Source: Erpetoichthys calabaricus (lineage: Eukaryota; Chordata; Cladistia; Polypteriformes; Polypteridae). From it: 64,000 nucleotides of DNA. The stretch covers positions 199,186,622 through 199,250,621 of the forward strand of contig NC_041400.2 of the NCBI RefSeq assembly GCF_900747795.2, written 5' to 3'. A program made the position numbers and the translations under genes. This document shows, one piece after another, positions 56,101-64,000 of this stretch (position 1 is its first letter; each line of letters begins with the position of its first letter). Below the pieces are notes generated by a model that did no database searches, had not been told where the DNA came from, and worked only from the letters and a program-made list of their open reading frames with translations.

Positions 56101-59100
56101 GCCCACTCCTTATCACGCCAAACGCCAGGATGGTCCACTGTGGTTTATCTATGGCTGCAAAAGTGTTTGCCATCTGACCTCCTGCTCCTTTCACATTTGT
56201 GAGTGGCGGACGCCTGCTCACTGATTTGTGCCCAGACTGCAGTCACACTGCCGATGAAAGTAAATGTGTGTAAACATCTACTCTGGGAATGGCACTGTGC
56301 TGCCCAGCTGACCCCACAGTTCTGCAGACATAAGAGTGAAAGTCACTTCGGCACCCGTGTGACGGCAGGCAGGCACATTAATATGTGAACTAGGGGAGTA
56401 AGGCGGGTTTATACTTCACGTGACGCGACGCGTGCGCCTGTGGGCACTACTGCCACACAAGTGTTGTGCTTTTTATACTTCACGTAAATCTGGAGGATTC
56501 CACCAGGTGGCAGTGCATGATGTCATCACAGTATAAGCACTCGCGTGCGCACACACACACTGGCATCATTTTATTGTCCCCAAATCCCCAAACATTCATA
56601 TCTTTAGGAGGAAACTGGAGGCCATTGTGGACACCCACCAGGAAAACATGCAAACTGCAGGGAGGCACTACCCCTCTGTACCCCTCTGCCACCGTGTCGC
56701 CCCAACACGTGTCATCGTTATCAGCATTCATTATTTAGATGAGGTTAACGATTTATCTGTAAAATGTAACATCCGTACTTTAATGCATTTCATCATGAAG
56801 GTGACATGAAGTAGAAACGTGCAGAGAGCTGGAGTGTCACACGTGTCACATGTTCTATGTGGCCATTGCTGCTGAGGGCCCAGCCGCAGGTAGCGACTGT
56901 CAGCTGGGTCGGTTTGAGGTGACGATTACGACTGTCGGCTTCGATGATTAACGTGGACATTTCGAGATTGAACCTGAAATTTCCACTTTAGTCACAAAGC
57001 TTTTCACCGAGTCCCTAATCATTTTTCTCCACCGCCGTACGTTCTGACGCTGCTGTGAAGGTGCAAATAAAAAGAGGGCACAGAAGAGGGCATGCGAGAC
57101 CTTTAAAACGGATCGCGTCATTACAATGGGGAATATGCGACGCTTGAACATGAAAGCACCAGCAGTGTATTTGTATGTCGACATGTTGCTTCACCAATCA
57201 ACGCACGTCGATTACAGACGATCTGCATGGCGGCCTTCGGTCACATGATGACAGTAAACGGGGACGCTGTGCCCGACCCTGACTTTTTACTGGGGCTGCA
57301 ACTCGGGCACGCGTCACGTTAATTTGTGAGGACGCGTCAAATGAACACGTGGCAGCCATGATGCGTGTGTGTACGTGTTCTGAGCGTGAAGTATAAAACG
57401 GCTATAAAACCTTCACAGAGTTGGCACCAATGGCATGTGTGTGTGTGCCAAACAGACACTACATACTGTAGTTCACTTGAATAATGGCACTGCTACTAAT
57501 AATGACGATGACATTTCTGTTGTTGCCTTGGTCACAATTAGGTAGCAGGTGTCGTGACATGTCACAGGCATTGGTGTTGAATACGACTGTCGTGACACCC
57601 CTGAACTTGACCAAGGCCCACCAAGAGCTGCAGACGTACTGTAAAGCAGTGCCACCTCAGGCTGCCCCAACAGCTTGGCTTATTTCTATGTATGACACTG
57701 CATGGTGGCTTTGCTGGGCCTGCACCAGCCCTCTGTGCCATCGTCTTGTTAAGGTCACCTGGTGATGGCCGCAATATTAGATACTATGAGTAGCCCGTGG
57801 GCTGCTTGCTCCTGTGCCAGGGGCAGATGTGGTCGTCAGGCAGCCATAGTTTTGCCCACCCCTTTCAGAGCTAATGGAAAAAATGAGTCATCGTCCTGGA
57901 GCAGGCGTATTGATTACTGTGGTGGATAATAAGCCGCTGGCACAGTGACGGCTAAACTCCAAGGGCGGGTCGTCTCGAAGCCCCTCCGTGCACCCGCATC
58001 ACTAGGCGGTGAGGGTGTTTAGAGGTGCCAATCACTACACTGACGAAAGCCAAGACCGATCAGTGAGTGAAGCTGATGAAGCAACTCGAGCTTGTGGGTC
58101 AAATGAGGACGACTTGGGTGGGTCGGTGGGCTTTCACTCTCGCCGTTCTTAACTTATCATGCGTGGCAGTTTGAAGGGGCTGATCTGAAGGCCAGTGCCC
58201 ATTTGTGGTTGTAGTCATGTTGGGTAATAAAACACCAGGGTGACGTGGTCTTTAAACAGAGAAGTGCAAGTCACGGGATGAGCCGCTTGAAGCTCTCCTT
58301 ATCAGATGAGCCTCGGGCATCGCACACCCAGCGGCCCACTGGCAGCTCCATGGGGGCTCCGCTGCACCTCTGAATTTGCTCATGTCCACCTAGTGACCCG
58401 GGATATGGCACAGCATGTGGCAAGTCAGGTGTAGGCACCAGTCTGGCGAGTTGAACCTGTGAAGGTGGTGGGCACTCTGGAGGTCCTGCAGAGAGAGTGT
58501 TGGAGTCATGCCCCCCCCATATACGCCAGTGCAGCGCTCCTCGGGTGAGCCACTCGGACCACACGGGTGAGCTGCAGCAGCCCCTACACGTAATGTAAGG
58601 CAGGTAAGCCGCCGTTAGTGCCAGGCGCTGCCCACAATGGCCAGGAGCAGCTACAGCTTTTCTTAGGCATGGCAGCAGTCAACCCTCGATGTGACCTTCC
58701 TGAGTGACTGTGGCCCAGAGGGTGGCTCTCTGTGTCCCTGATTGTGCAGAGGCACATTGGGGCCCAGAGGATGGCATCGGTGGCACAGTCAGTGCGGGAA
58801 AATCAACATGAGATGTCTGACCACCACTGAGTCACTGCTCCCTGGCACCAACAATTCACCTTCCTGCCGATGACGCAGACAGCAGAGCCGTCCTCGTTAA
58901 CGGGCCCTGATGGTGTGTCACTCACTGGGCCTGAGACGTCCCCAGGGTGGGGTGACTTCCTGTCATCTCTGCGGTTGCACATCAGGCAGGCCGGAGGTTT
59001 GTGTGGCGTCTTTGTTTTCCTATTTCAACGTCTCCCTTTACCCTCGGGGTCTTCTCAGTCTATTGATCGTTCACCAGCCGCGAACATGAGATGAAGAATG

Positions 59101-62093
59101 AGGAAGTGCGGTGACACGGCTGAGGTGAAGGTCATTTGATACTAGGGGCCCTTCGTCACGTGGAGGGTGATGACGATCCACAACTCTTCACTCGAGCCGT
59201 TCACGTGAGTGCCGCTCACGATGCTTCTGAAGGGTGAGCTGGGTGGGATCAGTCTGCCCCCCACCCACAGGTATTGTTCTCGGCCCACCGCTGTGGACGT
59301 CGCTGCACGTCGCTCACGTTTGCCGTCTGAACTCGCTCTTTCAGCGCCTTTCATTTTTACACCCTCACTTTCTTCAGGTTTGTGACCGACGGGCTTGAGC
59401 TGCAACTCGGCTACGCGACTGGCATTTGTGAAGTGCCAGGGCAGACTGTCTGTATGCCCGCTCTGTCTGACTTCACGTCTTTTTCAAATCAGATTTTACT
59501 CTTGTGGCACAAAGGGATTTGGAATTGGCCAGCCTTTTAGTTTAAAAGCACAAAGGAATCTTCCAACAAAAAGGTCACCTTAATACTCGCGTCGCGGGGT
59601 CCTGGCCTGACTGCTCGGGGTCTTTCAACGTGTTGGCCGATGTGTGTGTGTGTGTGAGAGAGAGAGAAAGAGAGAGAGCGGGCATCGGCGGGGGGTGAGG
59701 GTTACCCTGAAGGAACAGCATGTCAGGAGTGTCAGACGGAGTGAAGATTGTGAAGCTGGAAACTGGAGGTGTGATGAGGAGTGTGGTTTGTGCATACGTC
59801 CTGCAAGTTGGGTGAGCGATGGAAGATTTCTGGAGGGATTGGAGTGGTGAAGGAGACGAGGAGGTGATGGGTAGGTATGGTGTCAAGGAGAGGAATGAAG
59901 AAGGCCAGAGGATAGTGGATTTTGGACATGGCTGTGGTGAATAAGAAGAGAGAGGAACACAGGGTGACGTACGAGAGTGGAGGAAGATGCCCACAGGTAG
60001 ATGATATCCTGTGGAGAAGAGTCGATCTGAAGGAGACTGGAGACTATAAAGTGGTGGCAGCCGAAAGTGTAGTTAAGAGCATAGGATGGTGGTCTGTAGG
60101 ATGACGTTGGAGATCAAGAAGAGGAAGAGAGTGAGGGCAGAGCCAAGGATCAAATGGTGGAAGTTGAAAAAGGAAGACTACAAGGTGGAGTTTAGGGAGA
60201 CTGTGAGACGGGCACTGGGTGGCAGTGAAAAGTCACCAGACAACTGGGAAACTACAGCAGATGTAGTAAGGGTGACAGCAAGAAGAGTGCTTGGTGTGAC
60301 ATCTGGACAGAGGAAGGGGGAAAAGGAAACCTGGTGGTGGAATGAGGAAATACAGGAGAGTATACAGAGGAAGAGGATGGCAAAGAAGAAGTGGGATAGT
60401 CAGAGAGATGCAGAAAGTAGACAAGAGTACAAGAAGATAAGGCGCAAGGTGAAGAGAGAGGTGGCAAAGGCTCAAGAAAAGGCGCATGATGAGTGGTATG
60501 AGAGGAGGGAGAAAAGGACCGGTGGGCTACAGAGAGGGGCCGAGCTGGGAAAGATGAGCAGCAGGTTAGGGTGATAAAGATGGAAACGTACTCACAAGTG
60601 AGGAGAGTGTTGAGTAGATGGAAGGAGGACTTTGACAGGCTGATGAATGAAGAGAACGAGAGGGAGAAGAGGTTGGATGATGTGGAGAATCAGGAAGTGC
60701 AACAGATTAGCAAGGAGGAAGTAAGGACAGCGATGAAGAGGATGAAGAATGGAAAAGCCGTTGGTCCAAATGGCATATCTATGTAAACATGGAGGTGTTT
60801 AAGAGAGATGACAGTGGAGTTTTTAACCAGATTGTTTAATGGAATCTTGGAAAGTGAGAGGATGATGATGAGGAGTGGAGAAGAAGTATACTGGTGGGCC
60901 GATATTTAAGAATAAGGGGGATGTGCAGGACTGCAGTAACTACAGGGGAATAAAATTGATGAGCCACAGCATGAAGTTATGGGAAAGAGTAGTGGAAGCT
61001 CAGTTAAGAAGTGAGGTGATTAGTGAGCAGCAGGATGGTTTCATGCCAAGAAAGAACACCACAGATGAGATGTTTGCTCTGAGGATGTTGATGGAGAAGT
61101 TTAGAGAAGGCCAGAAGGAGTTGCATTGCGTCTTTGTGGACCTGAGAAAGCAGATGACAGGAGCTGTGGTGTTGAATGAGGAAGTCGGGAGTGGCAGAGA
61201 AGTACATAAGAGTGGCACAGGATATGTACGAGGGGAGTGTGACCATGGTGAGGTCTGCGGTAGGAGTGACGGAGGTGAGATTACATCAGGGATCGGCTCT
61301 GAGATCTTTCTTATTGGCAATGGTGATGGACAGGTTGACAGACGAGATTAGACAGGAGTCCCCGTGGACTGTGATGTTTGCTGATGACATTGTGATCTGC
61401 AGGTGGAGGAGACCCTGGAGAGGTGGAGATATGAGAGGAGAGGAATGAAGGTCAGTAGGACCACCAAGACAGAATACATGTGTGTGAATGAGGGAGGTCA
61501 GTGGAATGGTGAGGATGAGGGAGTAGAGTTGGCGCAGGTGGAGGAGTTTAAATACTTGGGATCAGCAGTACAGAGTAAAGGGGAGTGAGGAAGACCCACT
61601 GTGGCCTTGCAGAGTGGTGGCAGCTGGCGACCAGGGCTCCTCATGGCGGTGCATTTATGTGGCCAGGGATTGACTGTTGGTCAGGCTAATAAAAGCAAAT
61701 CCTGTGTGCCTTTGGAGTGGCATTTGAGCGCGGTGGCCCTCCGGTGTGATGCCACAGTGTGGAGACTCCTGTGAGGGGCCACATTGGGGTCTTCTCGTGT
61801 TACACTTTCACTGTATGATTGCAGTTTTGCCCTCTGATTTCAAGGCCAGTGTGATGATTGGAGTTTGTCGTGTCATCACCCAGTGACAGTCACCTTGCCC
61901 ACACAGACAAATCTCTTGTTGCTTTCCTACCTAAAACCCTGCGGGCTCCTTGGATGCCCGGCGTGCTGCTGACGTCTTTGCATTTCTACTTTTGTCTTGC
62001 AGGTGGGACGCTCCAGACGGTGTGTGTCATGTGGCGCCTTGAGGGCCAGGCTCGGCAGCACTTCGGCGTCCCCTCACGGTACGGTATGTTTCT
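50150..62093 (+). CDS. mcub: Candidate first two coding exons of MCUB (CCDC109B), gene leaves the window
   Basis: If correct, this encodes the dominant-negative pore subunit of the mitochondrial calcium uniporter in the inner membrane. Exon 1 is 50150-50212, ATG in a strong context (GGCCATGG), donor GTAAGT, phase 0. Exon 2 is 62003-62093, acceptor TCTTGCAG, donor ACG|GTATGT. The joined product starts MAFLGSLEAVLRSAGVQLL, then Arg/Ser/Cys-rich SRRCVSCGALRARLGSTSA and SPHGT. It is rich in Arg, Ala and Leu without acidic residues after the first helix, a typical mitochondrial presequence. Direct similarity to human MCUB is weak, as expected for a presequence. The main support is that in human MCUB follows SEC24B on the same strand and has a long first intron. 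An unrelated mitochondrial protein is the alternative. Confidence 0.5.
50213..52729 (+). other. Intron 1 of candidate MCUB, first part
   Basis: Continues the CpG island to about 50.7 kb, then ordinary sequence. At 51478-51520 a 15-base unit containing CATGCTAACTCG is repeated about 2.5 times. No exon recognised. Confidence 0.4.
52730..53025 (+). mobile_element. CR1-type LINE reverse-transcriptase fragment, plus strand
   Basis: Translates as LVKFAGDTKTGGLADLLESV, then LMKFNVSKCQELDVG-like sequence (MMKFNVSKCQELDVGSP) and YTVGGMEIESPT. This is the CR1 RT region around the catalytic FADD motif, here decayed to FAGD. It is a short orphan fragment, opposite in strand to the CR1 at 25970-28100. 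Confidence 0.8.
53130..53207. repeat. 26-bp tandem repeat, three copies
   Basis: The unit TTAGTTGTGGCCTTCAAGTC plus CCATCA occupies 53130-53155, 53156-53181 and 53182-53207. The first two copies are identical and the third differs only near its end. Confidence 0.9.
53208..56401 (+). other. Intron 1 of candidate MCUB, middle part
   Basis: Contains (GAT)n at about 54862-54883, (AC)n near 55177-55188 and a poly-T run at about 55549-55564. The 242-codon minus-strand frame at 55410-56138 is discussed under rejected items. No gene recognised. Confidence 0.4.
56402..57402. mobile_element. Non-autonomous DNA transposon, probably Harbinger-like
   Basis: Left end GGCGGGTTTATACTTCACG and right end CGTGAAGTATAAAACGGC form terminal inverted repeats with about one to three mismatches. 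The phrase TTTATACTTCACGT recurs subterminally at 56471-56484. About 56780-56870 shares wording with the Harbinger-like copies (TTTAATGCATTTCATCAT, then CAGAGAGCTGGA, then TTCTATGTGGC against TTCTGTGTGGC at 3540-3640). A minus-strand SINE fragment is embedded at about 56575-56710. No transposase is seen. Confidence 0.6.
57403..59639 (+). other. Intron 1 of candidate MCUB, later part
   Basis: No gene or named repeat recognised in about 2.2 kb. GTGCCA/TGGCAC words are again frequent. Confidence 0.4.
59640..59680. repeat. (TG)n(AG)n microsatellite
   Basis: A TG run passes into an AG-rich run directly before the RTE-type LINE. Confidence 0.85.
59715..61587 (+). mobile_element. RTE-type LINE, plus strand, broken
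   Basis: The end of the endonuclease domain is readable at 59720-59960 (VMGRYGVKERNEEGQRIVDF, then KKREEHRVTYESGGRCPQVD). The linker follows at 60086-60570 (RIKWWKLKKEDYKVEFRE, ETWWWNEEIQESIQRKRMAK). The RT follows: NGKAVGPNGIS at about 60745-60780, FKNKGDVQDCSNYRGIKLMS at about 60900-60960, CVFVDLRK at about 61120, MFADDIVIC at 61372-61398 and VEEFKYLGSAVQSKGE at the end. Several frameshifts and an internal deletion after CVFVDLRK break it into pieces. The 3' tail is missing. It lies in intron 1 of the candidate MCUB gene. Confidence 0.88.
61588..62002 (+). other. Intron 1 of candidate MCUB, end
   Basis: Sequence between the RTE-type LINE and candidate exon 2, ending in the acceptor TTTTGTCTTGCAG. 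No element recognised. Confidence 0.45.
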
Positions 62094-64000
62094 TCTTGAA
62101 GGACTAGGACTGGTGGTGCAGGGGCATCAGAGTGCTGATGTGATGGCAGCCGGTGGCACCTGCCTTGAGCCGAGGTGCCTTTTAAGTCACTGGCGGCGCG
62201 TTGTCTTTGTGCTTTTGGGGTACACTGCCAGCTTCTCAGTTTGCCCTCCTTGACCTGCCCAGGAAGCGGTGTCTGGTAGATGCCCATTGAAGGCTGCAGT
62301 GGAGAGCCTGCAGAGACCACCGGGGTTGGCACACTGATTTCTGCAGACTTGCGTTTATAACCGGGGGGCACCGAAATGAGTCACCTCTGCGCAGTGACTA
62401 AGGTGACCGTGACGCCTCACAGAGCTCGAGCTATTATGGGATGATAATGATGGGCTTTTATTGAGGGTCTTGTGGGCAACGAGCCCTGCACTGATCTTGA
62501 AGCCAAAGCACAAATGGCAAACCTCGGCACCCCATAACGATCCAAACACATGAAATGACCAGGAAGGGGGCACATTAGGGACAGTTAGTGACAGTGCTGA
62601 GAAAGCTACAAACTGCCGTTACTGTCTGCGGCTGTGGCATCGAGACACGTGGAGGGCCGTCTGAGGGTTTGGTTTCCCCCGTTACGACCGCCTTGGCCAC
62701 ACTGCCACTTGCTGCCTGGCCTGGTGGCTTATCGAGAGGGCACGGCCGCCTCACAAGTTTCATTTCCTCTTTGACTGTAAAACTGATCACGTGACCCGAC
62801 TTGCCTGTTGCTCGGCAACGCAGATGCCACCTCGGCCTTCACGTATGAAGTCACCAGAGCTGCTGGACTTTGGGCGGCAGGACAGCTTTGGATTTTTGGT
62901 TGGTGCTTTTATCTTAAGTGATGCCAACCACCAGCAGGGGCCTTTACCCCAGTGAGTAGGGGGGCTTGCAGTTGGTGAACTTTTGTGTCCCCAGGGTCTG
63001 TTGTGTGACGTTCATCGGGGGGGTTTACAAACTCGGGTGGTCCCTTCTAGCACAACACTTACTGATCAGCTGTGAAGAATTCGATTTCGGTGGGTTTTGG
63101 TGAAAATGCTGCCACTGCTTGACTTGTGTCACACGTGAAGACCTCCAGCCACGGGACCCTTGTAAGAGCGAAGCGAGCCTCTTACAGTAGCAGGGGGCTG
63201 CTGTCCCCCCCGCCTTTACAGGAGTCTACGCTGATGTCACGCTGCCCGCCATTCTTAGACACGGCACGTGTTCTGTGTAGTGGGCCATCACTCTGGCATG
63301 TTGGGCACTGAGACCCCCAGGGTGATTGCTGCCCACAAGTGTACGCTACATCAATGAATATGTGAATGTCTAGTCATTGGCAGGGAAACACTGGGGCGGT
63401 GGTCCTAAATGTGGCATACAGGGGTGATCTGAGGGGGCAGCCTGGCAAGAGGATGGCACACATTTACTGACTCGGCCCTTGAATATACGACGGTGCTTTG
63501 AAATCATCAGGCGCCACACATTCCAGGCCTGGGGCGAAACTCACCTGGCACACCTCCATTTGCTCATCTGTACGGCCGGACCCTCCAGTGGGGTGACACT
63601 GTAGACGCGTGTAACCAGGCGACATCGTCAAGGGGAGCAGGGTGGGTGAGCATCAACAGGCCAAGACGGGTCTGACGTGGGCAGCTGTTGGGGTCAGAGG
63701 TGTCTGCTCACGTCGGTGCCCTCGAGCTGTTTAGTTGCAGATATCCGCGCATTAGGAGGATGGCACCATGCAGACCACCATTAGAACACGGGAGGTGAGG
63801 AGGGGGACGTATGTGTTCTGGTATAATGATGACGATGATGATCATAGGGATGGTTACAATAGGGCAGTCTGACGACCCGTTGGGGCGGAATGGGGGGCCT
63901 GGTGGGGTGTAGGTGTCATTACTGGGCTTCCTCTTCTCCTGGCTTGGCCGAGGGTCCTATCTGCAGTATCCGTAGTCCTCATTCTGAGAGCTTCACTGCA
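62094..64000 (+). other. Intron 2 of candidate MCUB, to window end
   Basis: About 1.9 kb without a recognised exon or repeat. A third MCUB exon would be expected further right. A short (GAT)n tract lies near 63825-63842. Confidence 0.4.

Noticed and set aside
55410-56138. 242-codon open frame on the minus strand
   Set aside because: Its Lys run is only the translated poly-T tract, the composition is not protein-like, and I recognise no domain. Likely a chance frame.
55888-56202. 104-codon plus-strand frame with a protein-like start
   Set aside because: I could not connect it to any family, and the second half becomes low-quality. It might be a host-gene or transposon fossil but cannot be supported.
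1-64000. Retroviruses, LTR elements, Polinton-like or capsid/envelope-bearing elements
   Set aside because: No paired long terminal repeats, primer-binding site, Gag/Pol or capsid-like frame was recognised. The reverse transcriptase pieces seen all read as non-LTR LINEs.
1-64000. CRISPR arrays, bacterial operons, tRNA or functional rRNA genes
   Set aside because: No regularly spaced direct repeats with unique spacers, and the only 5S similarity is the truncated SINE head at 6340-6385. Tandem repeats present are short microsatellites or the three-copy unit at 53130.

Overview
The window is vertebrate nuclear DNA, most likely from a ray-finned fish. Genes are split into short GT-AG exons with long repeat-rich introns. 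The repeats (Tc1, PIF/Harbinger-like, hAT, Helentron-like, CR1, L2, RTE-type LINEs, a 5S rRNA-derived SINE, tRNA-derived SINEs) form a mixture typical of fish. Only one copy of each gene is seen, and the CR1/L2-rich mixture would suit a non-teleost such as a bichir or gar. That placement is inference.

Four protein genes are supported, in this order. (1) The last five coding exons of NCBP1 (cap-binding complex large subunit), plus strand, 7062-11601, preceded by about 7 kb of repeat-filled sequence. (2) A complete XPA (nucleotide-excision repair zinc-finger protein), minus strand, six coding exons at 13971-15406, with a probable untranslated first exon and CpG-rich promoter near 17.36-17.47 kb. 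NCBP1 and XPA converge tail to tail, as in human. (3) A complete SEC24B (COPII cargo adaptor), plus strand, 24 coding exons at 21316-47852, predicted 1085 aa. (4) Two candidate first coding exons of MCUB (mitochondrial calcium uniporter dominant-negative beta subunit), plus strand, at 50150-50212 and 62003-62093. This call rests mainly on position, since MCUB follows SEC24B in the same orientation in human, and on a mitochondrial-type presequence. The genes do not form one pathway: NCBP1 acts in RNA processing, XPA in DNA repair, SEC24B in ER export and MCUB in mitochondrial calcium uptake.

The mobile elements make up much of the rest. Two related Harbinger-like elements lie at 377-4336 (with a Tc1 element nested at 886-2480) and 35360-37547, and a third at 56402-57402 shares an internal module with them. 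A 5S-derived SINE (5887-6385) carries an L2-type tail, and an L2 LINE with a long open frame sits at 29182-30431. A CR1 LINE with an esterase-type ORF1 is at 25970-28100, and an RTE-type LINE at 59715-61587. Several small insertions still have clean target-site duplications: 5687-5863, 18095-18209 and 35749-35819.

I found no convincing new system such as a CRISPR array, operon, toxin module or unknown gene cluster. The most interesting observations are the junction that joins the NCBP1-XPA block to the SEC24B-MCUB block, the SINE/LINE partnership, a hairpin-bearing possible insertion directly upstream of SEC24B, and inverted-repeat structures inside some elements. All repeat-family names come from reading the sequence by eye and have not been checked against a library.
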